Of a stretch of 11,443 bases of DNA, positions 1 to 5,485 are shown in pieces. The DNA is from CAZEQL01 sp964514415 (GTDB taxonomy: Bacteria > Chloroflexota > Dehalococcoidia > GIF9 > AB-539-J10). The number at the start of each line of letters is the position of its first letter. Positions within the stretch are counted from its first letter, which is position 1. A program made the position numbers and the translations under genes. Under the pieces are notes generated by a model. That model worked only from the letters and a program-made list of their open reading frames with translations. It did no database searches and was not told the DNA's origin. Location of the stretch: the NCBI GenBank assembly GCA_964514415.1, contig CAZEQL010000035.1, positions 1 through 11,443 on the forward strand, written 5' to 3'.

Positions 1-1
1 G

Positions 2-304
2 GAAGAGGAAGACGAAACAATTAAGGAAGAACCACCAGAGGAGACTAAAGAGCAAGCGGAACTTAAGCCAGAAATTGAGTTAGGGCTTGATGAAAATGAT
101 ATACAAAGCGTTTCCGCGGATGTTGTTGGTTTTGGTTTGCCAATTAGAGTTCAACTTTCGATAAAAACACTTGCTTTGTATCAAATAGCTAAATCAAGGG
201 CAAAGGATGGTCTAAACCTTGGGAACTTCTTGGATGATTGTTGTGCTGACTATTTCCGTGGAAGGGGAGTGGATTTGGGTTTGGTAGAGCTGAAGAGTGA
301 TTAA
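2..304 (+). CDS. Partial protein with ribbon-helix-helix-like C-terminus (5' end missing)
   Basis: The frame is open from the window edge to a TAA at 302-304, giving 100 visible residues; the start lies outside. The first 35 or so visible residues are acidic and low in complexity (runs of Glu with Pro and Lys) and look disordered. Residues 47-86 follow a strand-helix-helix order: a short strand (PIRVQLS), a helix (about 54-70), a turn (GLNLG), and a second helix (about 73-86). This is the plan of ribbon-helix-helix DNA-binding domains. No family can be named from the sequence alone. The CopG-type protein at 1646 has the same strand-helix-helix plan, so the two may both bind DNA in this operon. 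The next gene starts 25 bases downstream with its own ribosome binding site. Confidence 0.7.
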   Translation, partial: EEEDETIKEEPPEETKEQAELKPEIELGLDENDIQSVSADVVGFGLPIRVQLSIKTLALYQIAKSRAKDGLNLGNFLDDCCADYFRGRGVDLGLVELKSD

Positions 305-328
305 GCTAAGAATAAATTGGAGGTGAAA

Positions 329-1318
329 ATGTCAGATAATAAAAAATGGGGGCTTCCTATTGGGAGACAAGGTTCAATGCCCGCTAACCCTGTTACCGAA
401 ATGATGCAAATGAATATAGCTAACAAGCAAAAGCAAGATATGGACAGGGAATCAGAGCTTGCTGGTTTGAGCCACAAAGAGAAGATATTAGATACAGAAG
501 TAAAGATAAATGAAAAGGAAAAACAGAAAAGGGGAGAGAACGAAACGGCGAAGGAATTGAAAGAGGAAAGAGGGAAACGGGAGGAGACACAGAAGCAACT
601 GGATGAGGAAAAGCGAACTCATGAAGAAGATAAGCTAGGTGCTAAGATTAGTAACCTTGAAGAGAGGATAAAAATCAATGCAGGTCAATCAAGTATCAGC
701 AACCAACTAGCTGAAATTAGAAACACTGCCAAGGAACTAGGTTGGGTTGAGCCAGAGGGTAAAAGAACCCTTAGTGTGCAATTGGAAGAGGTTAAGAATG
801 TTGCAAAAGAACTTGGTCTAGCTGAACCTAAAAGTGATGGTGGTGTCTCTAATGAAGTCAGACTCCAGTTAAAGAAACTGGATATAGACCATGAGCTAGC
901 AATTGAGCAGATGAGGGATGACCGAGCTAGGCGAGATAAAGAGTGGGAATTAACAGTGATGAGATGGAAGGAGGATAAAGAATTAAAACAAGAGGAAATA
1001 CAGGGCAACCTAGCTGTGAAAAGGGAGCAGAACCAGCTTATAGGTGGTATAACTGAGAGGTTGGGTAGGGTTATAGCTTCAGCAACAATGGGAGGTGGTG
1101 GTGGTAATGGTGATGACATCGCTGGGCAAGCGGGGCAAGTTGGAGCAGCCATTGAAGCTGGAGAGGGAGAGTTCGGAGAGGTGCAATGCTCCAACCCTAA
1201 TTGTGGTTCAATCATCCCAATAGCCAGGGATGCAATCAAGGCAATTTGCCCACAATGCCAGACTGTATATCCTATAAAGCGGATAGCGAAGGCAGTGGGA
1301 GAGAAAGTTGAAACTTAA
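329..1318 (+). CDS. Coiled-coil protein with C-terminal zinc ribbon
   Basis: 329 aa. I chose the ATG at 329 rather than the in-frame TTG at 317, because GGAGGTG at 319-325 overlaps that upstream stretch and is a ribosome binding site for the ATG. After a short N-terminal segment, residues about 30-250 are highly charged, rich in Lys, Glu and Gln, and have the look of a long alpha-helical coiled coil. A glycine-rich hinge follows (five Gly around residues 255-259). The C-terminus holds four cysteines, C287, C292, C307 and C310, in the spacing C-x4-C-x14-C-x2-C, typical of a zinc ribbon. A long rod with a zinc-binding tip could act as a scaffold, fibre or assembly protein; this is inference. 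The same x14 knuckle spacing recurs in the protein at 9201. No signal peptide or membrane segment is seen. Confidence 0.9.
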   Translation: MSDNKKWGLPIGRQGSMPANPVTEMMQMNIANKQKQDMDRESELAGLSHKEKILDTEVKINEKEKQKRGENETAKELKEERGKREETQKQLDEEKRTHEEDKLGAKISNLEERIKINAGQSSISNQLAEIRNTAKELGWVEPEGKRTLSVQLEEVKNVAKELGLAEPKSDGGVSNEVRLQLKKLDIDHELAIEQMRDDRARRDKEWELTVMRWKEDKELKQEEIQGNLAVKREQNQLIGGITERLGRVIASATMGGGGGNGDDIAGQAGQVGAAIEAGEGEFGEVQCSNPNCGSIIPIARDAIKAICPQCQTVYPIKRIAKAVGEKVET

Positions 1319-1649
1319 TCTTAGTGGGAAATCGGTAACCAAGGCTTTAGCAAAGGAGTTCGCCCCCGATATTCTAAGTGGGCTCCTACAAGAAGAAGCC
1401 CAAGACAAAACAGTAGAGGGCTTTTATAACTGGTTGGATACTGGAAGCCTTTGGAGTAAAATACCACAAGGGCAACAGCAATTCCTAATTTCATACAAGC
1501 CGTGGAGTTTACAGTGGTTGGACATAGATTTTATTGTGGGTGCGATAGCGAAGGCTAATAAAACATTAGCAATCCTCGTTGCCACTTCATCTCAGTTGCA
1601 AACTAAGTTGATTGCTGAGATAGCAGATATCAAGGAAAGGTTGGAATGA
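1308..1649 (+). CDS. Unrecognised 113-aa protein, TTG start
   Basis: 113 aa starting at TTG 1308, which overlaps the end of the coiled-coil gene by 11 bases. A GGGAGAG stretch just upstream (about 1297-1303) serves as ribosome binding site. The stop codon overlaps the next ATG as ATGA at 1646-1649, so translation of the three genes is likely coupled. The protein has several Trp residues in its middle (WLDTGSLW, WSLQWLD) and a moderately hydrophobic helix (about residues 76-93) before an amphipathic charged C-terminus that could form a coiled coil. I do not recognise the family. It sits directly before a CopG/BrnA-type antitoxin-like gene but does not resemble a BrnT toxin. Confidence 0.75.
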   Translation: MKLNLSGKSVTKALAKEFAPDILSGLLQEEAQDKTVEGFYNWLDTGSLWSKIPQGQQQFLISYKPWSLQWLDIDFIVGAIAKANKTLAILVATSSQLQTKLIAEIADIKERLE

Positions 1650-1903
1650 CCATACCGGCATTTGCGACGGAAGAGGCAGAGGCAGGTTTTTGGGATACCC
1701 ATAGCCCTTTAGATTTTGCGGAGAACCCTGAGACTGAAAGGCTTATAGCTTTTAAGGAATGCTCAATGCCTAAGACTAAAAGCCTAACAATCCGCATTGG
1801 GGATGGTATGTATAACAAACTTCAGGATTTAGCCAAGTTGCAAGGTATAAATGTTTCTACTCTGGTGCGATTTGCGCTAGTGACTTTTATAAAAGGAGGG
1901 TAA
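1646..1903 (+). CDS. CopG/BrnA-type ribbon-helix-helix antitoxin-like protein, without recognisable toxin
   Basis: 85 aa. The N-terminal part contains FWDTHSPLDF at residues 15-24, which resembles the FWDTHD-type motif of the family 'CopG antitoxin of type II toxin-antitoxin system' (BrnA-like). Residues 45-83 form the ribbon-helix-helix: strand KSLTIRIG, then two helices separated by the turn QGINVS. Such proteins bind operator DNA as dimers and, in full systems, neutralise a BrnT-type RNase. Neither neighbour looks like BrnT, so it is either an orphan antitoxin or has been taken over as a regulator of this operon. It starts in the ATGA overlap with the upstream gene, and the next gene follows two bases after its stop. 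The family call is from motif memory; confidence in the DNA-binding fold is higher than in an antitoxin role. Confidence 0.85.
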   Translation: MTIPAFATEEAEAGFWDTHSPLDFAENPETERLIAFKECSMPKTKSLTIRIGDGMYNKLQDLAKLQGINVSTLVRFALVTFIKGG

Positions 1904-1905
1904 AA

Positions 1906-2121
1906 ATGAGACATATAAATAATTGGCTTGTTGACCTTATGCTTTTCCAGCGAGATGGTTATCACTTGCACTTGTTTTCCCTTATTATTCTTAAGGGAAA
2001 CGAGTTTATAATCAAGACTCCTGATTTCAAAATTCGTATGCCGATTAAAGCAGTTCCAATTAAGAGTGAGGTTGAAAGGCTTGAAAAAATAAAACAGAAA
2101 TTCGCAGGAGGGCAAAAATGA
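1906..2121 (+). CDS. Small unrecognised 71-aa protein
   Basis: 71 aa. AGGAGG at 1894-1899 precedes the ATG at 1906 with good spacing, and the stop overlaps the next start as ATGA at 2118-2121. The N-terminal half is hydrophobic and likely strand-rich (HLHLFSLIILKGNEFIIKTP), and the C-terminal third is a charged amphipathic helix (SEVERLEKIKQKFAGG). It shows no cysteine motif, no clear membrane helix and no family I recognise. Tight coupling on both sides suggests it is co-expressed with the CopG-type protein and the following membrane protein. Confidence 0.75.
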   Translation: MRHINNWLVDLMLFQRDGYHLHLFSLIILKGNEFIIKTPDFKIRMPIKAVPIKSEVERLEKIKQKFAGGQK

Positions 2122-2369
2122 TTAGCCAAGCTAGAGAAGGCGAAGCACGAGGCAGGGGGATTCCAAGAGATACCACCGAAAGAGCATGCAACCATTATGG
2201 CATCACCCCAGAAGAGTATTTAGCATGCCCAGAATGTTATCCTCTACCACCACGAGGCACCGGCCTTACCACAAACAGAGAAGGTGGCATTGGTATTGGG
2301 CTTGCCTGTCTATTCGCTGGATTAGCTACTGCAATGGTAGTAGTAGTGTGGAAGGCAACCAAGAAGTAG
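2118..2369 (+). CDS. Small protein with Cys/His motif and C-terminal membrane helix
   Basis: 83 aa. The ATG at 2118 overlaps the previous stop, and AGGAGG at 2106-2111 is its ribosome binding site. The N-terminus is polar (MISQAREGEARGRG). Residues 24-40 contain C24-x-H26 and C37-x2-C40, a possible metal-binding arrangement, followed by a PLPPRGTGL segment. Residues 57-78 are a single glycine- and alanine-rich membrane helix ending in a short basic tail (KATKK), which predicts the N-terminal domain outside and the tail inside. I recall phage proteins with a similar HYGI...YPLP.RGTGL layout but cannot name the family. It is the first of several tiny membrane proteins in the window. Confidence 0.8.
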   Translation: MISQAREGEARGRGIPRDTTERACNHYGITPEEYLACPECYPLPPRGTGLTTNREGGIGIGLACLFAGLATAMVVVVWKATKK

Positions 2370-2374
2370 TTTGA

Positions 2375-2608
2375 CAAAATCCCGCGCAAGCAGACTTAGA
2401 CAACCCTGACCAGTATAAAGCAGATATTACAACTTTAGCCTTAGAAGCTACGCTAGCCGCCCATGACATTTTAATGCAAGCTATTCTTGCTGCCATAGAA
2501 GGTGCTGGTTTTGTCACAGGTGATGATTCCCTAGTGGCAATAAAGAATGTTGTGGATGCAATAGCAAGCGGTGATATGCCACCGCCCAGGGCACACTTTA
2601 GGCTGTAA
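2375..2608 (+). pseudogene. Open reading stretch with protein-like composition but no usable start
   Basis: Between the TGA at 2372-2374 and the TAA at 2606-2608 one frame stays open for 77 codons. Its translation looks like a real protein: Ala-rich helices, a turn (FVTGDDS), another helix, and a proline-rich end. No ATG, GTG or TTG lies in the first 30 codons. The first ATG is at 2474, would give 44 aa, and has no ribosome binding site. A -1 slip out of the upstream gene would still meet the TGA at 2372. It may be a gene that has lost its 5' end, a gene using a rare start, or chance coding-like composition. This, the weak promoter after it and the next gene's ribosome binding site are all I see in 2370-2671. 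Confidence 0.4.
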
Positions 2609-2610
2609 TC

Positions 2611-2639
2611 TTGACAAAAAGTAAGTCTTTGTGTTAACT
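2611..2639 (+). promoter_or_regulatory. Possible sigma-70-type promoter before the membrane-protein cassette
   Basis: A perfect TTGACA -35 box at 2611-2616 is followed 17 bases later by TTAACT at 2634-2639, a poor -10 (3 of 6 matches). The surrounding sequence resembles the better promoter at 5342: both begin CTTGACAAAAA and continue with an AGTCT-containing spacer. It lies 33 bases upstream of the 73-aa membrane protein start. Shown directly: the -35 match and its likeness to the 5342 site. Inferred: promoter activity. Confidence 0.4.
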
Positions 2640-2671
2640 TTTAAAAATAAAGGGCATTAGGAGGTGACAAC

Positions 2672-2893
2672 ATGAGGGGACAATTCCCATCTTCTATAAT
2701 TACTCGGGCAGAGGAAGTAATAAAAAGTTACCAAATAGCAGAAGGCGAAGGTGTTACTATTCCTACTTGGTTGCTAGCTGGAGGCATCGGGCTACTTGCT
2801 GGAACAATTTTTGGGCCCTCCATAATGGCGAGCACTAAGTCTGGCAGTGAGAAGCTAGCAGAGTTAAGCCGACAATATATAGAGAGGCGTTAA
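2672..2893 (+). CDS. Small single-pass membrane protein (73 aa)
   Basis: 73 aa. The ribosome binding site AGGAGGTG at 2659-2666 and ATG at 2672 are unambiguous. Residues 1-30 are polar and amphipathic, residues 31-52 form one glycine-rich membrane helix (WLLAGGIGLLAGTIFGP), and residues 53-73 are a charged amphipathic helix ending in ERR. No signal peptidase motif is evident. The N-terminus MRGQ is shared with the protein at 4306. The stop is immediately followed by the ATG of the 38-aa membrane protein. Such small one-helix proteins are common in membrane-containing viruses and as holins or spanins; nothing here decides between these. Confidence 0.85.
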   Translation: MRGQFPSSIITRAEEVIKSYQIAEGEGVTIPTWLLAGGIGLLAGTIFGPSIMASTKSGSEKLAELSRQYIERR

Positions 2894-3010
2894 ATGAGTG
2901 GCAGAATAAGCCAGGCAACCCCTGAAACAAACTTCTTCACTTGGTTTGGTGCTGTCTGCACATTTCTCATTGTCGTGGTTTTGCTAAAATCCTATAAGAG
3001 GCAGAGATAG
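2894..3010 (+). CDS. Very small single-pass membrane protein (38 aa)
   Basis: 38 aa, ATG directly after the TAA of the preceding gene (no spacer base), with GAGAGG about 2881-2887 as a ribosome binding site inside the upstream gene. Residues 1-13 are polar (MSGRISQATPETN). Residues 14-33 form a strongly hydrophobic helix (FFTWFGAVCTFLIVVVLL), and the tail SYKRQR is basic, predicting the C-terminus in the cytoplasm or virion interior. The size, tight packing and composition support a real gene. Function unknown: virion membrane protein or lysis-related peptide are both possible. Confidence 0.7.
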   Translation: MSGRISQATPETNFFTWFGAVCTFLIVVVLLKSYKRQR

Positions 3011-3019
3011 GGAGGGATT

Positions 3020-3193
3020 ATGAAGTTAACTATTAGAGCAAATCTTGAAGATATTCCGGCAGGCGCCCAATTTGAGATAGAGATACCGGGGAAGTATGCT
3101 GAAATCACCTCTAAGAGTGCGAAAATCCTATTAGTGGTAGCTGAAGCAGTAGAGAGAGTTCGGAAGGACCTTACAGGTGCTAAAGAATGTTAG
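3020..3193 (+). CDS. Small soluble protein of unknown function (57 aa)
   Basis: 57 aa, ATG at 3020 with GGAGGG at 3011-3016 as ribosome binding site. The first 30 residues alternate in the manner of beta strands (MKLTIRANLED, AQFEIEIPG), and the remainder is a helix (AKILLVVAEAVERVRKDLTGAK). The gene overlaps the next one by 7 bases, with the ATG at 3187 lying before its TAG, so translation is probably coupled to the transglutaminase-like protein. No family recognised. Confidence 0.7.
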   Translation: MKLTIRANLEDIPAGAQFEIEIPGKYAEITSKSAKILLVVAEAVERVRKDLTGAKEC

Positions 3194-3861
3194 GGGTTAG
3201 TAGTGCCATTCCTTATGACGACCAGCCTATCGGTGGCAGTGGTGCAGCGACGCCTCTCCATGAGACAAGGCTGCTCACGTCTTGGATAACACCGGATAAC
3301 CCTGACATCCAAAACAAGTATGATGGGTTAGTGAATGGATTATCTTCCATTGAAGATAAGGTTATCGCTTGTCTTAGATTTGCCTCTAGCTCCCCATATG
3401 TTCAGTTTGTGAAGGTCACCACTAACGTAGCAGGTAGGTCATTTACCCAAAAGGATTGCTGGTTAAGTCCTGCGGAGGCTATGCAAGCACCTAAGCTAAA
3501 TTGTGCCAATAAGAGTTTCCTTCTAGCTTCTTTGCTACGGCAAGAATTACCACCAGAGCAAGTATGGACAGTATTGGGGAATCTGAATACCGACCATCAG
3601 GACGGGCATGCCTTCGTGATGGTTGAATTAGACAGAAGCTATATCCTTGAAGCAACAAATCCTTCTACTAAGGCAATGTTAATTCCACTTGAAGCTGCCA
3701 CAATGTATGAGGATGTGATATATTTTAATGACTCTGAGGTAAAGGTGGTGCCAGAGAGAGCTCTACGAGAACCCTTCTCGGCTTGTTGGAACTGTATTTC
3801 TTGGTTGGGCGATTATGTTAATCGAGAGTTTTGCGCACCGCGTTCATTTAGCATGAGGTAA
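3187..3861 (+). CDS. Transglutaminase-like (papain-fold) cysteine enzyme
   Basis: 224 aa. The segment LNCANKSFLLASLLRQEL (residues 104-121) matches the nucleophile region of transglutaminase-like proteins, where a Cys starts a helix ending in ..LLASLLR. GHAFVMVEL at 140-148 supplies the His, and SYILEATNP at 151-159 corresponds to the usual D-x-T/D strand. The inferred triad is Cys106, His141 and Glu155, with Glu where the family usually has Asp. Members act as proteases, amidases or protein cross-linkers. The C-terminus has extra cysteines (C200, C203, C216) that may bind metal or form disulphides. No signal peptide or membrane helix is present. Set among small membrane and beta-rich proteins, it could process or cross-link virion proteins or attack the host wall; the substrate is unknown. 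Confidence 0.85.
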   Translation: MLGVSSAIPYDDQPIGGSGAATPLHETRLLTSWITPDNPDIQNKYDGLVNGLSSIEDKVIACLRFASSSPYVQFVKVTTNVAGRSFTQKDCWLSPAEAMQAPKLNCANKSFLLASLLRQELPPEQVWTVLGNLNTDHQDGHAFVMVELDRSYILEATNPSTKAMLIPLEAATMYEDVIYFNDSEVKVVPERALREPFSACWNCISWLGDYVNREFCAPRSFSMR

Positions 3862-3863
3862 GA

Positions 3864-4304
3864 ATGGCTTGGACACTTATAGCTGAAGGCTCACCAGAGG
3901 AGTTTGAAAATTCAACTCCAAGTATTTCCAATGTCCCCAGTGGCACTAAGTTGAGATTGGAGATGAAAAGCGACTACCCCATAGCTCCCTTATTTGATTT
4001 ATGGGGTATGGAATGGGTAGTAGGTTATATGATAGACCACGCTGGAGCGGAGATAACAGATGTTGAAGGCATTGGTTGGTATAAAATAGTTGTCCACATG
4101 ACAACTAACTCGCCAGTAGTTCCAATCATTCTAGCAATTTGCACTGTTCTATCTATTGCAGGACTGGCATATTTGGTTCACGAATTAAGGCTTTGGGCTG
4201 ACATAGCTGGCCCAGTAGGTGCTACATTCATGGCAATTGCTGCAGTTGCGGCATTGGGTTTTTTGGGCTACGCTATCTATACACATCAAATCAAGGAGGT
4301 GTAA
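3864..4304 (+). CDS. Two-helix membrane protein with N-terminal soluble domain
   Basis: 146 aa. GAGGT at 3854-3858 precedes the ATG at 3864, two bases after the previous stop. Residues 1-80 form a mixed soluble domain with strand-like segments (TKLRLEMKSD, GWYKIVVHM) and a Trp-rich stretch (LWGMEWVVGYM). Residues 83-105 and 115-138 are two strong membrane helices, leaving a short loop (HELRLWADIAGP) and a short tail (HQIKEV). With two helices, the N-terminal domain and the tail should lie on the same side. No enzyme motif is visible. It fits a virion membrane or membrane-anchored assembly protein. Confidence 0.8.
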   Translation: MAWTLIAEGSPEEFENSTPSISNVPSGTKLRLEMKSDYPIAPLFDLWGMEWVVGYMIDHAGAEITDVEGIGWYKIVVHMTTNSPVVPIILAICTVLSIAGLAYLVHELRLWADIAGPVGATFMAIAAVAALGFLGYAIYTHQIKEV

Positions 4305-4305
4305 A

Positions 4306-4704
4306 ATGAGAGGACAAGTCAGTAGTAACCCCAAAATCGCAGGCGGGCCAGAAGATTTTTATCTAATTTCATCTGTCTTTCATGTAGATGATGAGCTTAA
4401 ATATGACGATTCTGTCCCAGTTGACCCAGAAGAATCCCACGAAGTTGGCTTAGAGCATGAAGTCGGTAATTATGCCCCAGGCTTTCCCAATACTTGGACT
4501 ACTTGCACTACTATCTATGACGAAACAGAGAACAGGCCTTTAGACAACGACCGTTGCTATGCCCTAGATGGCCATGATGGTAAAGCTAGAAGTCATATAG
4601 GCGTGGGGATAATTACAGCCCCTAAAACCTTGCGGGTTAAGTTGTGGGCAAACCAAACAGGACTTCCCTTGCTACCAACACCGCCCCCAGAATCAAGCTG
4701 GTGA
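4306..4704 (+). CDS. Beta-rich acidic protein of unknown function
   Basis: 132 aa. The ATG at 4306 has GGAGGTG at 4295-4301; a longer in-frame reading from 4219 lies inside the previous gene and lacks such a site. The protein is acidic in its middle (DDELKYDDSVPVDPEESHE) and rich in Thr, Tyr and predicted strands (TWTTCTTIYDETEN, ITAPKTLRVKLWANQ). It ends in a proline-rich tail (LPTPPPESSW). There is no membrane helix. Two cysteines (in TTCTT and DRCYA) could pair. Its N-terminal MRGQ matches the start of the 73-aa membrane protein at 2672. It lies just before the repeat-bearing surface-type protein, and a joint role in a surface structure is plausible but unproven. Confidence 0.75.
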   Translation: MRGQVSSNPKIAGGPEDFYLISSVFHVDDELKYDDSVPVDPEESHEVGLEHEVGNYAPGFPNTWTTCTTIYDETENRPLDNDRCYALDGHDGKARSHIGVGIITAPKTLRVKLWANQTGLPLLPTPPPESSW

Positions 4705-4708
4705 AATT

Positions 4709-5335
4709 ATGAGCTTTACACTTAGAATTAAGAATGCCTCGTCAGGAGCAGACCAATGGTGGGCTGACTATTCTGAAGGGTGGACTTATTCTTATTGGCT
4801 TGCCATAAATGAAACTTGGAACTGCCCTTACGGAGCTTATGGGGCAACCGATTTGCATATTTGGGTAGTAGATAGTAATTTCAACACTTTGCATAATAAA
4901 ACTGGGTTGGGGCCAATTTACGACGATAAAGCCTATCTATATGATTGCTCAACGGGAGTGCTTAGCGAAGGTGAAGAGGTTGGGAGATGGAAGTTACTAG
5001 ACACTAAGATTATAACCTTAACGCCTAGTACTGAAGAGGTTGGGAGATGGAAGTTACTAGACACTAAGATTATAACCTTAACGCCTAGTACTGAAGAGGT
5101 TGGGAGATGGAAGTTACTAGACACTAAGATTATAACCTTAACGCCGACTGGTGTGCCTCCACCTCCACCTCCACCTCCACCTCCACCAGATGGGAAAGAG
5201 ATTCCTTGGGAGTGGATTGCTGCTGGTGGACTTGGGATAGGAGCAGCAGTATTGTTGATACCTAAGAAAAAGAAGTCAGAGAAGAAACCAGTGGCTAAGT
5301 TGCCGCAAAAGAAGAAGCTGAAAGCTAAAGCTTGA
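4709..5335 (+). CDS. Surface-type protein with three 20-residue repeats, polyproline stalk and membrane anchor
   Basis: 208 aa, ATG at 4709 four bases after the previous stop; the ribosome binding site is weak (GGTG about 4700). Residues 1-86 form a Trp/Tyr-rich, probably beta-sandwich head. Residues 89-146 are three near-complete copies of a 20-residue unit (EVGRWKLLDTK...) encoded by identical DNA. Residues 150-160 are eleven consecutive prolines, which would need EF-P for efficient translation. Residues 168-184 are a membrane helix (IAAGGLGIGAAVLLIP), followed by a lysine-rich tail to the end. The order head, repeat spacer, stiff stalk, anchor and cytoplasmic or interior basic tail is that of a displayed spike or adhesin. 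The lysine tail could touch nucleic acid in a virion. No sortase LPxTG motif is present. Confidence 0.88.
   Translation: MSFTLRIKNASSGADQWWADYSEGWTYSYWLAINETWNCPYGAYGATDLHIWVVDSNFNTLHNKTGLGPIYDDKAYLYDCSTGVLSEGEEVGRWKLLDTKIITLTPSTEEVGRWKLLDTKIITLTPSTEEVGRWKLLDTKIITLTPTGVPPPPPPPPPPPDGKEIPWEWIAAGGLGIGAAVLLIPKKKKSEKKPVAKLPQKKKLKAKA
4972..5145 (+). repeat. 60-bp tandem repeat, 2.9 identical copies
   Basis: Units at 4972-5031 and 5032-5091 are identical, and the third, 5092-5145, is identical for its first 54 bases and then diverges. The period is a multiple of three, so the repeats add 20 residues each without changing frame. Perfect DNA identity, including third codon positions, indicates very recent duplication and a likely copy-number polymorphism. 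Each unit carries the residues EVGRWKLLDTK plus a Thr/Pro-rich linker. Confidence 0.97.
5156..5188 (+). repeat. CCTCCA hexanucleotide microsatellite coding for 11 prolines
   Basis: Five CCTCCA units plus one CCA in frame give eleven prolines. Such a simple repeat can gain or lose units without frameshift and would vary the stalk length of the surface-type protein. Confidence 0.95.
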
Positions 5336-5341
5336 CTCCGC

Positions 5342-5370
5342 TTGACAAAAATTATAGTCTGTTTTAAGAT
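5342..5370 (+). promoter_or_regulatory. Likely sigma-70-type promoter
   Basis: TTGACA at 5342-5347 is a perfect -35 box. After 17 bases comes TAAGAT at 5365-5370 (4 of 6 matches to TATAAT, including the conserved first two and last two bases). Transcription would start near 5377, giving a leader of about 109 bases before the ATG at 5486. It follows immediately after the stop of the surface-type protein gene and resembles the sequence at 2611. Confidence 0.6.
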
Positions 5371-5391
5371 TTAACTAAGGTCGAGTAATTC

Positions 5392-5461
5392 AAAAGAGCG
5401 GGTTAGAACTCACGGAGAGATTTTGAGCTAACCCGCTCTTTCCTTTTGTGAGTTCTAACCC
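5392..5461 (+). promoter_or_regulatory. Bistable RNA leader: two mutually exclusive 14-bp hairpins (attenuator-like)
   Basis: Segment A at 5393-5413 can pair in two ways. Its first 14 bases (AAAGAGCGGGTTAG, 5393-5406) are the exact reverse complement of 5428-5441. Its last 14 bases (GGGTTAGAACTCAC, 5400-5413) are the exact reverse complement of 5448-5461. The two stems share GGGTTAG and so cannot form together. The first hairpin is GC-rich and is followed by TCCTTTTG, so it could be an intrinsic terminator; it can also extend by CTCA/TGAG after a 2-base bulge. The second could act as antiterminator or as a read-through form. The ribosome binding site at 5473 lies outside both stems. Structure is seen directly; function is inferred. 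A DNA-level role (cruciform or recombination site) is the alternative. Confidence 0.75.
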
Positions 5462-5485
5462 AAACAGAATACAGGAGGTGTCTAA

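Noticed and set aside
685..1239. 184-codon open frame on the minus strand
   Set aside because: Lies entirely opposite the coiled-coil gene; Ser/Leu/Pro-rich translation is the usual mirror of Glu/Lys-rich codons, and no ribosome binding site is present.
1308..1649. BrnT-type toxin partner for the antitoxin-like gene
   Set aside because: The 113-aa protein lacks the FEWD..K...N..KHG-type beginning of BrnT and is Trp-rich and helical instead.
2186..2374. 62-codon + strand frame inside the gene at 2118
   Set aside because: Out-of-frame shadow rich in Trp, His and Arg; the 2118 frame has the ribosome binding site and a clean membrane helix.
2371..2400. A third TTGACA promoter at 2371
   Set aside because: Perfect -35, but nothing near a TATAAT-type -10 at 16-19 bases; it also overlaps the stop of the upstream gene's neighbourhood by chance.
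2672..3010. Filamentous-phage major coat proteins
   Set aside because: Size and single helix are similar, but there is no signal peptide, and no Zot-like or replication gene is in the window to support it.
4972..5145. CRISPR array from regularly spaced repeats
   Set aside because: The 60-bp units are contiguous and coding, with no unique spacers between them.
5400..5461. Telomere-like or attachment site because of repeated GGGTTAG
   Set aside because: Only one direct copy and its complements occur; there is no tandem array, and no integrase or tRNA gene nearby.
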